NCBI RefSeq assembly: GCF_016820535.1
Contig: NZ_JADHDY010000006.1
Coordinates: forward strand, 1-64,000
From: Sporosarcina beigongshangi
Lineage (GTDB): Bacteria; Actinomycetota; Actinomycetes; Actinomycetales; Micrococcaceae
Reading direction: 5' to 3'
DNA: 64,000 bases
Shown here: piece after piece, positions 34,559-45,344 of the stretch
Layout of the letters: each line of letters opens with the position of its first letter
How positions within the stretch are numbered: position 1 is the stretch's first letter
The notes under the pieces: model-generated
Told to the model about the DNA's origin: nothing
Databases searched by the model: none
What the model saw: the letters and a program-made list of their open reading frames with translations, nothing else
Made by a program: the position numbers and the translations under genes

Positions 34559-36139
34559 CTATGCCTCGGCGGCCATGGGCTCCTCATACTTCGGGAAGAT
34601 CGGCGTCGGGGCGGGCAGGACCGTGCCGGGAACCAGGGGTGCCGCAATGGCGGCGAACTGGCGGACGGCGTCGTCCTCGGTTGAACCCTGCCCCAGGACC
34701 GTCAGCAGCTTGGCGGCGGCGTCCGGCATGACCGGCTGCACCAGGATGGAGACGATGCGCAGGATTTCCAGTGTCACGTAGAGCACGGTTTCCATGCGGG
34801 GCACGTCGGTCTTGCGCAGCACCCACGGGGCCTGGTCGGCGAAGTAGGCGTTGGTGTCGCCCAGGACGTGCCAGATCTTCTCCAACGAACCGTGGAAGTC
34901 CTGGGATTGGTAGGCGTGGCGGGAGTGCTCCAGCAGTTCGCGGGCCGCACCCAGGATGGCCTCGTCGGCCTCGGAGAAGGCGCCCGGCGTGGGGACAACA
35001 CCCTCGCAGTTCTTGGCCACCATGGACAGCGAACGCTGTGCCAGGTTGCCCAGGTTGTTGGCCAGGTCGGAGTTCATCCGGCCCACCACGGCGTCGTGGT
35101 TGTAGGAGCCGTCGGCGCCGAAGGGAACCTCGCGAAGCAGGAAGAAGCGGACCTGGTCCAGGCCGTACTGGGCAACCCAGTCGGCGGGAGCCACGACGTT
35201 GCCAAGAGACTTGGACATCTTCACGCCGTTGTTGTGCAGGAAGCCGTGGATCATGACGCGCTTGGGCAGTTCCAGCCCGGCGGACATCAGGAAGGCAGGC
35301 CAGTAGACGGCGTGGAAGCGGGAGATGTCCTTGCCGATGATGTGCACGTCGGCGGGCCAGTACTTCTGGAACGCCTCGGACTCCACGTCCGGATAGCCCA
35401 CTCCGGTCAGGTAGTTGGTGAGCGCATCGACCCACACGTACATGACGTGCTTGTCGTTGCCGGGCACCGGAACGCCCCAGTCGAAGGTGGTGCGGCTGAC
35501 GGAAAGGTCTTCAAGGCCTCCCTTGACGAAGCTGATGACCTCGTTGAAGCGGGTGCGGGGGGCGCCGAACTCGGGCTGGTCCGCGTAGAGCGCCAGCAGC
35601 TTGGCCTGGTAGTTGGAGAGGCGGAAGAAGTAGCTTTCCTCCTCGGTCCAGGTCAGCTCGGTGTCGGTGGCCTTGGAGTAGCGCTTGCCGTCCTCGCGCA
35701 GCTCGGTCTCGTCCTCGCCGTAGTAGGCTTCGTCGCGGACGGAATACCAGCCCTCGTACTTGCCAAGGTAGATGTCCCCGGCCTCTTCCATCTTCTTCCA
35801 GATGGCCTGCGAGGCGGCGTAGTGGTCGGCGTCCGTGGTGCGGATGAAGCGGTTGTAGGTGATGCCGAGCGCCTTGTGCGTCTCCTTGAAGATCGTGACG
35901 TTGCGGTCCACCAGCTCCTTTGGAGTGATGCCCTCCTTCTCGGCCGTCTGCGCAATCTTCATGCCGTGCTCATCCGTGCCCGTCAGGAACATGACGTCGT
36001 ACCCGTCCAGGCGCTTGAAGCGTGCCATGGCGTCGGTGGCGATGTACTCGTAGGCGTGCCCAATGTGCGGATCGCCGTTGGGGTACGTGATGGCGGTGGT
36101 CAGGTAGTAAGGCGTCTTGGCCGTCTCAGAAGATGTCAC
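34559..36139 (-). CDS. metG: Methionyl-tRNA synthetase
   Basis: A protein of 526 residues. Class I synthetase signatures are HIGH at 25-28 ([12 protein letters not shown]) and KMSKS at 307-311. The connective peptide lacks the CxxC zinc knuckles, placing it in the shorter zinc-free MetG2 group. There is no C-terminal dimerisation (EMAPII-like) domain. The anticodon-binding helix bundle follows at about 370-520, with [18 protein letters not shown]. It charges initiator and elongator tRNA-Met and is essential. Confidence 0.95.
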   Translation of the reverse strand: MTSSETAKTPYYLTTAITYPNGDPHIGHAYEYIATDAMARFKRLDGYDVMFLTGTDEHGMKIAQTAEKEGITPKELVDRNVTIFKETHKALGITYNRFIRTTDADHYAASQAIWKKMEEAGDIYLGKYEGWYSVRDEAYYGEDETELREDGKRYSKATDTELTWTEEESYFFRLSNYQAKLLALYADQPEFGAPRTRFNEVISFVKGGLEDLSVSRTTFDWGVPVPGNDKHVMYVWVDALTNYLTGVGYPDVESEAFQKYWPADVHIIGKDISRFHAVYWPAFLMSAGLELPKRVMIHGFLHNNGVKMSKSLGNVVAPADWVAQYGLDQVRFFLLREVPFGADGSYNHDAVVGRMNSDLANNLGNLAQRSLSMVAKNCEGVVPTPGAFSEADEAILGAARELLEHSRHAYQSQDFHGSLEKIWHVLGDTNAYFADQAPWVLRKTDVPRMETVLYVTLEILRIVSILVQPVMPDAAAKLLTVLGQGSTEDDAVRQFAAIAAPLVPGTVLPAPTPIFPKYEEPMAAEA

Positions 36140-36214
36140 CCCCCAAATTTACCGTGAACCCGCCGAAACACCGATTCGTGACCCTTTCCGCGGGCCTCCC
36201 GTTGGTTAAAGTCC

Positions 36215-36311
36215 GACGGCGGCCGGGCTCCCCCGCGGGCAGTAAGATTTTCGCGGTCGCTGGGCAACCATGAAAATCCATTCCCGCTCTGGGAACCCGG
36301 CCGCCGCCGTC
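36215..36311. other. Nested inverted repeats between serA and metG
   Basis: An outer GC-rich pair (GACGGCGGCCGGG near 36215-36227 with CCCGGCCGCCGCCGTC at 36296-36311) encloses an inner pair GATTTTC/GAAAATC (36246-36252 and 36272-36278). The outer arms resemble terminator stems used elsewhere in this window, but the loop is unusually long. It lies 21 bp past the serA stop, so a terminator or structured 3' RNA is the likeliest explanation. Confidence 0.45.
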
Positions 36312-36331
36312 AAGGCAGAAGCCGTAAATTA

Positions 36332-37927
36332 CTAGTCTTCCAGGTCGACCTCGCGGGCCATGGTGGCGCCGATCTCGGTCTTGATGGCTTCCAACAGCGA
36401 CTGCGGGACGGAGCTGTCGACAGTGATGAGGGCCAGTGCCTGGCCACCTTCGCTGTGGCGGGCTACCTGCATGCCGGCGATGTTGACGTTGTTCTCGCCG
36501 AGCAGGCGGCCCAGGGTGCCGACGACGCCGGGGCGGTCCGCGTAGGAGATGACCAGGAGGTGGTCGCTCATGGGGATTTCCAGCTCGTAGCCGTTGACGG
36601 CGACGATCTTCTGGATCTGCTTCGGCCCGGTCAGGGTGCCGGACACAGAGATCTGCGAGTCATCCGACAGTGCGCCGCTGATGGTCAGCACGTTGCGGTA
36701 GTCGGTGGATTCCAGGGTGGTGATCAGGTTGGTCTTGATGCCGCGCTGTTCGGCCAGGACCGGGGCGTTGACGTAGGAGACCTGCTCGGAGACGACGTCC
36801 TTGAAGACACCCTTGAGTGCGGAGAGCTCCAGTGCCTTGACGTCGAGGGCGGCAATTTCACCGGCCACGGTGACGTCGATCTGGGTCACGGAGGCGTGGG
36901 TCAGCGCGGTGAAGATGCGGCCCAGCTTCTCGATCAACGGGATGCCGGGGCGGACGTCGGCAGCGATGACGCCGCCGGCGACGTTCACGGCATCGGGCAC
37001 GAGCTCGCCGGCCAGGGCCAAACGCACCGACTTGGCAACGGAGATGCCGGCCTTTTCCTGAGCTTCATCCGTGGAGGCACCCAGGTGCGGGGTGGCGATG
37101 ACGTTGTCGAGTTCGAGGAAGTCGACATCCGTGGCCGGCTCCTTGACGAACACGTCGATGCCGGCGCCGGCGATTTCGCCGTCGCGCAGGGCAACGTTCA
37201 GGGCTGCTTCATCAATGAGGCCGCCGCGGGCGACGTTGATGACGTAGGCGCTCTTCTTCATCTTCTTGAACGCCTCGGTGCCGATCATGCCCAGCGTTTC
37301 GGGCGTGCGCGGCATGTGGATGGTGATGAAGTCGGACTGTTCCAGCAGCTCATCGAGGGAGAGCAGCTGGACGCCGAGGCTGGCGGCGCGGGCCGAGGTG
37401 ACGTAGGGGTCATACGCGACGATTTCCATGCCGAAGGCCTTGGCGCGCTCGGTGATGAGGGCGCCAATGCGGCCCAGGCCGATGATGCCCAGCTTCTTTT
37501 CCAGCAGTTCGGTGCCGGTGTACTTGGAGCGCTTCCACTCGCCGTTCTTCAGGGCGGTGCTGGCGGCCGGGATGTGGCGGGCCAGGGATAGGATGTGGCC
37601 GATGGTCAGCTCGGCGGCGGAGACGATGTTGGAGGTCGGTGCGTTCACGACCATGACGCCGGCCTGCGTTGCGGCCTTGATGTCCACGTTGTCCAGCCCC
37701 ACACCGGCACGTGCAATGACCTTCAGGTTCTTCGCAGCGGCAATGGCTTCGGCATCGACCTGCGTTGCGGAGCGGACCAGGATCGCGTCGACGTCAACGA
37801 TGGCGGACAGCAGTGCGGAACGGTCGGCGCCGTCGGCCTGGCGGATTTCAAAATCGGGGCCAAGTGCCTCGATCGTCGCGGGCGAAAGTTCCTCTGCGAG
37901 GAGTACTACTGGCTTGGTGGCGCTCAC
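36332..37927 (-). CDS. serA: D-3-phosphoglycerate dehydrogenase
   Basis: A protein of 531 residues, the long actinobacterial form. It catalyses the first step of serine synthesis. The NAD-binding loop is LGIIGLGRIGALI (about 148-160). Substrate/catalytic residues appear in INVARGGLIDE (Arg), GAGIDVFVKEPA (Glu) and TPHLGASTDEAQEK (His). An intervening allosteric substrate-binding domain (about 320-450) precedes a C-terminal ACT domain (about 455-531) that gives serine feedback inhibition. The GTG at 37927 has AGAGG upstream. It follows ilvBNC on the same strand but is separated by two hairpins, so it probably has its own promoter. Confidence 0.95.
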   Translation of the reverse strand: MSATKPVVLLAEELSPATIEALGPDFEIRQADGADRSALLSAIVDVDAILVRSATQVDAEAIAAAKNLKVIARAGVGLDNVDIKAATQAGVMVVNAPTSNIVSAAELTIGHILSLARHIPAASTALKNGEWKRSKYTGTELLEKKLGIIGLGRIGALITERAKAFGMEIVAYDPYVTSARAASLGVQLLSLDELLEQSDFITIHMPRTPETLGMIGTEAFKKMKKSAYVINVARGGLIDEAALNVALRDGEIAGAGIDVFVKEPATDVDFLELDNVIATPHLGASTDEAQEKAGISVAKSVRLALAGELVPDAVNVAGGVIAADVRPGIPLIEKLGRIFTALTHASVTQIDVTVAGEIAALDVKALELSALKGVFKDVVSEQVSYVNAPVLAEQRGIKTNLITTLESTDYRNVLTISGALSDDSQISVSGTLTGPKQIQKIVAVNGYELEIPMSDHLLVISYADRPGVVGTLGRLLGENNVNIAGMQVARHSEGGQALALITVDSSVPQSLLEAIKTEIGATMAREVDLED

Positions 37928-38006
37928 CTGGTGACCTCTTTAGTTCTCGTGTGTTCTGGTGGGGATTTTGGTGAATGGTTTTTGTGGTGCCCAAGGCAAC
38001 AGTCAA

Positions 38007-38038
38007 AAGCCGGTCTCCAGTTTATGGGAGCCCGGCTT
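38007..38038 (-). terminator. Hairpin between ilvC and serA, proximal to serA
   Basis: AAGCCGG (38007-38013) pairs with CCGGCTT (38032-38038), with inner CTCC/GGAG pairing. On the minus strand it is followed by TTTT. It is a second barrier to read-through from ilvBNC or a leader structure of serA. Confidence 0.5.
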
Positions 38039-38139
38039 CACGGCCGTAACATTTGCCAGTCTGGGCGACGTAAGCGATGCAAGTCACACCGGGCGGACTG
38101 CTTTTGTCCACCTGTTGGTCACTTTGTTGCCTTAATGCC

Positions 38140-38183
38140 CGACGGCGGCTGCCGGACCCGCATGGGCCCGGCAGCCGCCGTCG
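38140..38183 (-). terminator. Perfect 16-bp hairpin downstream of ilvC
   Basis: CGACGGCGGCTGCCGG (38140-38155) is perfectly complementary to CCGGCAGCCGCCGTCG (38168-38183). It begins 82 bp past the ilvC stop and is the probable end of the ilvBNC transcript. The rest of 37928-38265 holds only the serA-proximal hairpin and its presumed promoter. Confidence 0.7.
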
Positions 38184-38265
38184 TCATTCACTGCCTCCCA
38201 CCGCCCGCGAACGCGCGGCAGGACCTTCGGCAGCTCTCGTGGCTTGCAAGGTGCCTCAGCCGGCC

Positions 38266-39417
<1,152 letters not shown>

Positions 39418-39930
39418 TTAGGAGGCGCGCAGGGCCCGGTCGCCCATGGAACGGGATCCGCGGCCGATGGCCAAGGTTCCCGCCTGCACGATTTCCCGGA
39501 TGCCGAACGGCTCCAAGACGTTGAGCAGCGCCGCAAGCTTGTCTGCATAGCCAGTGGCTTCGATGGTCAATGAGTCTGTGGACACATCCACCACCGAGGC
39601 ACGGAAGAGGTCTGCAGCCTGGGTGACCTGCAGCCTCGTGGCGGCATCCGCACGCACCTTGACCAGGATGTGGTCCCGCTGCACGGAATTCTCGGGAACG
39701 AGTTCAACGATCTTGATGACGTTGACCAGCTTGTTCAGCTGCTTGGTGACCTGTTCGATCAAGTCCCCGTCGGCGTCGACCACGACGGTCATCCGCGAGA
39801 TGCCCGGGTTCTCAGTGGGGCCCACGGCGAGGGAGTTGATGTTGAAGGCGCGGCGGGCAAACATGCTGGCCACACGGGTCAGGACGCCCGGCTTGTCTTC
39901 CACCAGTACGGAAAGGGTGTGTCGTGTCAT
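39418..39930 (-). CDS. ilvN: Acetolactate synthase small (regulatory) subunit
   Basis: A protein of 170 residues. The N-terminal ACT domain (about 4-75: HTLSVLVEDKPGVLTRVASMFARRAFNINSLAVGPTE, read in parts) binds valine for feedback inhibition. The C-terminal domain (about 80-160) contacts the large subunit and stimulates it. It starts 2 bp after ilvB and is therefore coupled to it. The symbol ilvH is used for the same gene in some genomes. Confidence 0.95.
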   Translation of the reverse strand: MTRHTLSVLVEDKPGVLTRVASMFARRAFNINSLAVGPTENPGISRMTVVVDADGDLIEQVTKQLNKLVNVIKIVELVPENSVQRDHILVKVRADAATRLQVTQAADLFRASVVDVSTDSLTIEATGYADKLAALLNVLEPFGIREIVQAGTLAIGRGSRSMGDRALRAS

Positions 39931-39932
39931 GT

Positions 39933-41822
39933 CTAGTCCTCCTCATCCCATACAGGGGTCATGTTCCGGGCAACCTGGATTTGGTCATTGCTGACGCCGG
40001 ACGGGACCATCGGCCAGACCATGGAGTCCGGGCTGACCACGAAGTCGATGATGACCGGGCGGTCGTTGATGGCCAGTGCAGCCTCAATGGTGGCGTCGAT
40101 GTCCTCCACGCGTTCGCAACGCAGGCCAACACAATCGTAGGCGTCGGCAAGCTTCACGAAGTCCGGGACGCGGATGGTGTCGTGGCCGGTGTTCAGGTCG
40201 GTGTTGGAGTAGCGGCTGTTGTAGAACAGCGTCTGCCACTGGCGCACCATGCCCAGCGAGGAGTTGTTGATGACAGCAACCTTGATGGGGATGTTGTTGA
40301 TCCGGCAGGTGGCCAGTTCCTGGTTTGTCATCTGGAAGCAGCCGTCGCCGTCGATGGCCCAGACCACGCGGTCCGGGTTGCCCACCTTGGCGCCCATGGC
40401 GGCCGGCACCGAGTAGCCCATGGTTCCGGCGCCGCCGGAGTTGAGCCAGGAGCGGGCGCGCTCGTACTTGATGAACTGGGCGGCCCACATCTGGTGCTGG
40501 CCCACGCCGGCAACGTACACGGCCTCCGGACCGGTCAGCTCGCCGATGCGGGAGATGACGCGCTGCGGGGACATCAGGCCGTCTTCCGGCTCGGTCCAGC
40601 CCAGCGGGTAGGTGTCGCGCAGGTTGCCCAGGAACGCCCACCAGTCGCCGAGGTCGGACGGGCCGTTGGCCTCAAACTCGGCCTTCACCGCGGCGGCCAG
40701 GTCGGGGATGATCTCCTTGACGGAGCCCACGATCGGGACATCGGCCGTGCGGTTCTTGGAAATTTCCGCCGGGTCGATGTCTGCGTGGATGACCTTGGCG
40801 TGCGGGGCGAAGCTGCTGAGCACGCCCGTGACGCGGTCGTCGAAGCGCGCACCCAGGGTGATGAGCAGGTCCGACTGCTGCAGTGCGGTGACGGCGGAGA
40901 CCGAGCCGTGCATGCCGGGCATGCCCACGTGCAGCGGGTGTGAATCCGGGAAGACGCCGCGGGCCATCAGCGTGGTGACGACGGGAGCGCCGGTCAGCTC
41001 GGCCAGGGCCAGGAGCTCCTCGGCCGCGTTGGCCTTGACCACGCCGCCGCCGACGTACAGCACCGGCTTCTGGGCTTCACGGATCAGCCGGGCGGCCTCG
41101 CGGAGCTGCTTGGAATGGCCGCGGAAGACGGGCCGGTAGCCGGGCAGGTCGATGACCGGCGGCCAGGAGAACGTCATCTGGGCCTGCTGGGCATCCTTGG
41201 CGAAGTCCACCAGGACGGGGCCGGGGCGCCCGGTCGAGGCAAGGTGGAAGGCCTCGGCCAGGACGCGCGGAATGTCATTGGCGTCCGTCACCAGGTAGGA
41301 GTGCTTGGTGATCGGCATGGTGATGCCAACGATGTCGGCTTCCTGGAACGCGTCGGTGCCAATGACCGAACTGGCCACCTGGCCCGTGATGGCCACCAGC
41401 GGGACCGAGTCCATGTGGGCGTCCATGATGGCCGTGACCAGGTTCGTGGCGCCAGGGCCCGACGTTGCGATGCACACGCCCACCTCACCGGTGACCATGG
41501 CGTAACCCTGGGCGGCGTGGCCGGCGCCCTGCTCGTGGCGGACCAGGACATGGTTGAGCTTGGACGCCATGAGGGGGTCGTACGTGGGAAGAATTGCTCC
41601 GCCGGGAAGGCCGAAAATGTCCTTGACACCAAGCTCTTCAAGCGAGCGCACCAATGCTTCCGAGCCTGTCATCTGCACGGGTGCCACAACATTGTTGGGA
41701 CCCACGACGTCGGATGCTGGGTTTTGGGTGCTCACGACGCCTGGGGCGGCGCCTCCATGGGCACCGTGGCCGGAGGACTTGGCTGCCATCAGCGCAGGGC
41801 TGGCGGGCGTTCCTTTACTCAT
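39933..41822 (-). CDS. ilvB: Acetolactate synthase large (catalytic) subunit
   Basis: A protein of 629 residues. It condenses two pyruvates, or pyruvate with 2-oxobutyrate, using ThDP, Mg and FAD. The ThDP-activating Glu lies in [17 protein letters not shown], and the ThDP/Mg motif is [12 protein letters not shown] with INN. The catalytic region [14 protein letters not shown] is intact. An N-terminal extension of about 60 residues precedes the core, which is usual in Actinobacteria. The ATG at 41822 follows AAGGAAG; an in-frame ATG at 41846 is less well placed. It is the first structural gene behind an attenuator leader. Confidence 0.96.
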   Translation of the reverse strand: MSKGTPASPALMAAKSSGHGAHGGAAPGVVSTQNPASDVVGPNNVVAPVQMTGSEALVRSLEELGVKDIFGLPGGAILPTYDPLMASKLNHVLVRHEQGAGHAAQGYAMVTGEVGVCIATSGPGATNLVTAIMDAHMDSVPLVAITGQVASSVIGTDAFQEADIVGITMPITKHSYLVTDANDIPRVLAEAFHLASTGRPGPVLVDFAKDAQQAQMTFSWPPVIDLPGYRPVFRGHSKQLREAARLIREAQKPVLYVGGGVVKANAAEELLALAELTGAPVVTTLMARGVFPDSHPLHVGMPGMHGSVSAVTALQQSDLLITLGARFDDRVTGVLSSFAPHAKVIHADIDPAEISKNRTADVPIVGSVKEIIPDLAAAVKAEFEANGPSDLGDWWAFLGNLRDTYPLGWTEPEDGLMSPQRVISRIGELTGPEAVYVAGVGQHQMWAAQFIKYERARSWLNSGGAGTMGYSVPAAMGAKVGNPDRVVWAIDGDGCFQMTNQELATCRINNIPIKVAVINNSSLGMVRQWQTLFYNSRYSNTDLNTGHDTIRVPDFVKLADAYDCVGLRCERVEDIDATIEAALAINDRPVIIDFVVSPDSMVWPMVPSGVSNDQIQVARNMTPVWDEED

Positions 41823-41927
41823 CGGTTCTTCCTTTGGGAAACTCATGTACTCGGGTAATTCTTCTGTGGTTGCGTTCAATTCTTGGTGGATCACGCAGTG
41901 TTTCGAGTTGCCGCTGGTGGTGGAAAC

Positions 41928-41965
41928 AAAAAAACCCCTCAGCCCATAAGGCTTTCATCGAGGGG
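41928..41965 (-). terminator. Attenuator terminator of the ilvBNC leader
   Basis: On the minus strand, CCCCTC pairs with GAGGGG (41960-41965 with 41935-41940), with an inner AGCC/GGCT stem, and is followed directly by seven T (41928-41934). It lies about 105 bp before the ilvB ATG and after the leader peptide, the canonical place for an attenuation terminator. Upstream lies a competing 8-bp stem AATGGCCA/TGGCCATT (about 42010-42032). Confidence 0.85.
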
Positions 41966-42043
41966 TATGCACGTGGTGCAGCCTTCTCTCATTGGAAGGC
42001 CGCGGAGCCAATGGCCATGGGTGTGGCCATTTTGCGTCACGCG

Positions 42044-42076
42044 CTAGCTAATGACGACTGGAAGCTTTGGTTGCAT
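42044..42076 (-). CDS. ilvB leader peptide (attenuation)
   Basis: A ten-codon open frame reads MQPKLPVVIS and stops at TAG. Two Val codons and one Ile codon sit just before the stop, as expected for a peptide that reports branched-chain aminoacyl-tRNA supply. The promoter is -35 TTGACA (42113-42108) and -10 GAGACT (42089-42084) with 18 bp between, placing the start site at or next to the ATG, so the peptide would be translated from a leaderless end. When Val-tRNA or Ile-tRNA is short, the stalled ribosome should free the downstream antiterminator. This mechanism is established in Corynebacterium ilvBNC; here it is inferred from layout. Confidence 0.75.
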   Translation of the reverse strand: MQPKLPVVIS

Positions 42077-42083
42077 ACCTGCT

Positions 42084-42113
42084 AGTCTCCCGTTTTGGGT
42101 TCGCGAGTGTCAA
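42084..42113 (-). promoter_or_regulatory. Promoter of the ilvBNC leader transcript
   Basis: A perfect -35 TTGACA (minus strand, 42113-42108), an 18-bp spacer and -10 GAGACT (42089-42084). The start site is predicted at 42077-42076. Confidence 0.65.
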
Positions 42114-42253
42114 ACAGACCACAGGCGCGTCTCACAATGTGGACGTGATGTCCACCCTATGGTCAGTGGTCCGAAGAAGCACTGCCTGCCGCCTGCAACC
42201 GGGCGCCGCACATGCAGCCGTGGCACCGGATCCGCGGGAGCAAGATACCGATG

Positions 42254-43996
42254 CTAGCCGCAATAGGCGCCGGTGGAAGCGCTGTTGACCAGCTTCGCGT
42301 ACTTCGCCAGGACTCCCGAGGTGAACTTCGCCGGAAGCGGCTCCCAGCCGACCCTGCGCGCCGCCAGTTCGTCCTCGTCCACCAGCAGGTCGAAGGACCG
42401 GGCCGCGATGTCCACCCGGATCTTGTCGCCGTCGCGCACAAAGGCGATGGGCCCGCCGTCGACCGCTTCCGGGGCAACATGGCCGATGCACAGCCCCGTG
42501 GTCCCGCCGGAGAAGCGCCCGTCCGTCAGCAAAAGGACGTCCTTGCCCAGCCCGGCACCCTTGATGGCACCGGTGATGGCGAGCATTTCGCGCATGCCGG
42601 GGCCGCCCTTGGGACCCTCGTAGCGGATGACAACGACGTCGCCGGCGTGGATTTCGCCCTTGTCGAGGGCTTCGAGAGCCCCCTGCTCGCGCTCGAACAC
42701 GCGGGCGGTGCCCTCGAATACGTCGAGGTCGAAGCCGGCGCTCTTGACCACGGCGCCGTCGGGGGCGAGGCTGCCGTGCAGGATGGTGATGCCGCCGGTC
42801 TTGTGGATGGGGTTGTCCAGGGCGCGCAGGACCTTGCCGTCAGGGTCCGGCGGGTTGATGTCCGCCAGGTTTTCCGCGACTGTTTTGCCCGTGACGGTGA
42901 GGGCGTCGCCGTGGAGGAGTCCGGCGTCGAGCAGGGCCTTCATGATGACGGGCACGCCGCCGATCTTGTCGACGTCGAACATGACGTAGCGGCCGAACGG
43001 CTTCAGGTCGCCCAGGTGCGGGATTTTGTCGCCGATGCGGTTGAAGTCGGCGAGTGTCAGGTCCACGTGGGCCTCGCGGGCGATGGCGAGCAGGTGCAAC
43101 ACGGCGTTGGTGGAGCCGCCGAAGGCCATGGTGACGGCGATGGCGTTCTCGAAGGCCTTCTTGGTCATGATGTCGCGGGCGCGGATGCCCTGTTCAAGCA
43201 GGTGGACCACGGCCTCGCCGGACTTGCGCGCGAACATGTCGCGGCGGCGGTCGGCGCTGGGCGGGGCGGCGGAGCCGGGAAGGGACATGCCCAGCGCCTC
43301 GCCGATGCAGGCCATGGTGTTGGCTGTGTACATGCCGCCGCAGGCGCCTTCGCCGGGGCAGATGGCCCGTTCGATCGAATCCAGGTCCTTCATGCTCATG
43401 GTGCCGGCCGCGCAGGCCCCGACCGCCTCGAAGGCGTCGATAAGCGTGACTTCCTTCTCCGTGCCGTCCTCGAGCTTGGCGAAGCCGGGCATGATGGAGC
43501 CCGCATAGAGGAATACGCTGGCGAGGTTCAGGCGGGCTGCGGCCATGAGCATGCCGGGCAGGGACTTGTCGCAGCCGGCCAGCAGGACGGAGCCGTCCAG
43601 GCGTTCAGCCATCATCACGGTTTCGACGGAGTCTGCGATGACCTCACGTGAGACAAGTGAGAAGTGCATGCCTTCGTGGCCCATGGAGATGCCGTCCGAG
43701 ACGGAGATGGTCCCGAACTGCATGGGGAAGCCGTCAGCGGCGAAGACACCCTCCTTGGCGCCCTGGGCCAGGCGGTTCAGGGAAAGGTTGCACGGGGTGA
43801 TCTCATTCCAGGAGCTGGCGACGCCGATCTGGGGCTTGCGGAAGTCGTCGTCGCCCATGCCGACGGCGCGGAACATGCCCCGGGCCGGCGCTGCGTGAAT
43901 TCCGTCCGTGACCACGCGGCTGCGTGGCTTGATGTCAGGGCTGCCGTCGTTGGTGCGAACAACGGGATCTTCTGCTGAATTCTTCACCGGGCTCAT
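42254..43996 (-). CDS. ilvD: Dihydroxy-acid dehydratase
   Basis: A protein of 580 residues. It dehydrates dihydroxy-isovalerate and dihydroxy-methylvalerate to the corresponding 2-oxoacids using an Fe-S cluster and Mg. Cluster cysteines lie in SLNRLAQ-adjacent TPCNLSL, in [12 protein letters not shown] and in [31 protein letters not shown]. The ATG at 43996 gives the usual short N-terminus before the conserved [16 protein letters not shown]. It lies upstream of ilvBNC on the same strand, separated by 177 bp that hold the leader promoter, so it is a separate transcription unit. Confidence 0.95.
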   Translation of the reverse strand: MSPVKNSAEDPVVRTNDGSPDIKPRSRVVTDGIHAAPARGMFRAVGMGDDDFRKPQIGVASSWNEITPCNLSLNRLAQGAKEGVFAADGFPMQFGTISVSDGISMGHEGMHFSLVSREVIADSVETVMMAERLDGSVLLAGCDKSLPGMLMAAARLNLASVFLYAGSIMPGFAKLEDGTEKEVTLIDAFEAVGACAAGTMSMKDLDSIERAICPGEGACGGMYTANTMACIGEALGMSLPGSAAPPSADRRRDMFARKSGEAVVHLLEQGIRARDIMTKKAFENAIAVTMAFGGSTNAVLHLLAIAREAHVDLTLADFNRIGDKIPHLGDLKPFGRYVMFDVDKIGGVPVIMKALLDAGLLHGDALTVTGKTVAENLADINPPDPDGKVLRALDNPIHKTGGITILHGSLAPDGAVVKSAGFDLDVFEGTARVFEREQGALEALDKGEIHAGDVVVIRYEGPKGGPGMREMLAITGAIKGAGLGKDVLLLTDGRFSGGTTGLCIGHVAPEAVDGGPIAFVRDGDKIRVDIAARSFDLLVDEDELAARRVGWEPLPAKFTSGVLAKYAKLVNSASTGAYCG

Positions 43997-44158
43997 GTGC
44001 GCCAGTCTAGGACGCAAAGGTGATCTGGGCCACCGTCCGGCCGCTGCCTGAAAAAATTCTGAGTCAGGCCGGGGAGGCGGAATCCGCATGTTTCCGCGGC
44101 GCAGAGCCTCCCCCAATGTGATCCGTGCCGCAAAATGCACCGAAACCCCTTTTTCGAT

Positions 44159-44187
44159 TTCACACCGGCCAAAAAAGGCCGTATAGT
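44159..44187 (+). promoter_or_regulatory. Promoter of the tRNA-Lys genes
   Basis: -35 TTCACA (44159-44164) and -10 TATAGT (44182-44187) are separated by exactly 17 bp, about 62 bp before the first tRNA-Lys. Confidence 0.7.
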
Positions 44188-44249
44188 TTCATGTCGTTGC
44201 AAAGAACACCACGGACACAAACTGTTGTGCGCCACCGCAACGAAGAGAT

Positions 44250-44322
44250 GCACCTCTAGCTCAATTGGCAGAGCAATTGACTCTTAATCAATGGGTTTCG
44301 GGTTCAAGTCCCGAGGGGTGCA
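44250..44322 (+). tRNA. tRNA-Lys (CTT), copy 1
   Basis: A 73-base cloverleaf: acceptor GCACCTC with GGGGTGC, anticodon stem ATTGA/TCAAT around loop CTCTTAA (anticodon CTT), T-arm TCGGG-TTCAAGT-CCCGA and discriminator A. CCA is not encoded. Confidence 0.97.
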
Positions 44323-44332
44323 CAGAGTAGGG

Positions 44333-44375
44333 GCCGTTCCAGCGCCTGTAACAACGGGTGCCGGAACGGCTTTTT
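44333..44375 (+). terminator. Rho-independent terminator after tRNA-Lys copy 1
   Basis: GCCGTTCC (44333-44340) pairs with GGAACGGC (44363-44370), followed by TTTTT. Confidence 0.85.
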
Positions 44376-44391
44376 ACTGCAGTGAAAAGCC

Positions 44392-44464
44392 GCACCTCTA
44401 GCTCAATTGGCAGAGCAATTGACTCTTAATCAATGGGTTTCGGGTTCAAGTCCCGAGGGGTGCA
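44392..44464 (+). tRNA. tRNA-Lys (CTT), copy 2
   Basis: Identical in all 73 bases to copy 1. The spacer between the copies (69 bp) holds a terminator, and no separate promoter was identified, so copy 2 may depend on read-through or an undetected start. Confidence 0.97.
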
Positions 44465-44475
44465 CAAGGCCTAGG

Positions 44476-44517
44476 CCGCTCCAACACCGGTTCCCACCGG
44501 AGTTGGAGCGGTTTTTT
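44476..44517 (+). terminator. Rho-independent terminator after tRNA-Lys copy 2
   Basis: CCGCTCCAAC (44476-44485) pairs with GTTGGAGCGG (44502-44511), followed by TTTTTT. Confidence 0.9.
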
Positions 44518-44817
44518 GTTGCCCGCGTTATTGCGCCATTGGTTGCCCCATTCAAGAACGAGGTCCCCGCTTATTCAACACCGTCACGGTGGCTTCGGGC
44601 CGGCGGCCACAGGTCCTGCAGACATGTACCCGCCCAGGCTGCACATCTGACACCGGTCCCGCTTTCCAATGTCGGGATCCCGGCGCTGCAACGGGGAACG
44701 GGAACATTTCTGCACCACTGCCAGGCCACATCCGCATGTCCGCACAATTTAGCCGACCGGAGCAACTCGCCTAGGCTGAAAACAATCCCAAACAGTTCCA
44801 CCAACCAGGAGCCTTCC
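44518..44817. other. Spacer before the peroxiredoxin gene
   Basis: A 300-bp region without a supported gene. A candidate -10 TAGGCT (44772-44777) lies about 40 bp before the bcp ATG. Nothing else was recognised. Confidence 0.5.
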
Positions 44818-45291
44818 ATGACCGAACGCCTTGTTGCCGGCGATCTTGCCCCGGCCTTCACCCTGCCCAACGCCGACGGCGGCACCACCTCCCTCTCCGA
44901 CTTTGCCGGCCAAAAAGTCATCCTCTTTTTCTACCCGGCCGCCATGACGCCCGGCTGCACCAAGCAGGCCTGCGACTTCCGCGACAACCTGGCGTCCCTG
45001 CAGTCGCACGGCTATAAGGTCGTGGGCATCTCCCCCGACCCCGTGGCCAAGCTGGAGAAGTTCGCCGCCCGCGATTCCCTGAGCTACCCGCTGCTGAGCG
45101 ACGAGGACCACTCAGTCGCCGACGCCTATGCCGCTTGGGGCGAGAAGAAGAACTACGGCAAGACCTATGAGGGCCTGATACGGTCCACGATCGTGGTTGA
45201 GAACGGCACAGTGGCAGTTGCCCAGTACAACGTTCGCGCCACCGGACACGTCGCCAAGCTGCGCCGGGACCTGAAGATCGACGCCGGATAA
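44818..45291 (+). CDS. bcp: Thioredoxin-dependent peroxiredoxin, Bcp/PrxQ type
   Basis: A protein of 157 residues. It reduces hydrogen peroxide and organic hydroperoxides. The peroxidatic cysteine is C47 in TPGCTKQAC, with the resolving C52 five residues later, the atypical two-Cys PrxQ arrangement. FFYPAAMTPGC replaces the more common FYPKDDTPGC, so the first loop is slightly unusual. The ATG at 44818 follows CAGGAG. It is monocistronic, between a tRNA cluster and a repeat array. Confidence 0.93.
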   Translation: MTERLVAGDLAPAFTLPNADGGTTSLSDFAGQKVILFFYPAAMTPGCTKQACDFRDNLASLQSHGYKVVGISPDPVAKLEKFAARDSLSYPLLSDEDHSVADAYAAWGEKKNYGKTYEGLIRSTIVVENGTVAVAQYNVRATGHVAKLRRDLKIDAG

Positions 45292-45344
45292 CCCCACCTT
45301 CCCGGCGCCCGCCGCACTGCGCGTCGGGCCAACAGCGAACGGCA

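Noticed and set aside
34559-36139. metG judged defective because zinc-binding cysteines are missing
   Set aside because: The zinc-free MetG2 form is a known functional type, and the HIGH and KMSKS motifs are intact.
44250-44464. Duplicated tRNA-Lys as attachment sites of an integrated element
   Set aside because: Only 69 bp lie between the copies, and no integrase or mobile gene is nearby; both copies are full-length tRNA genes.
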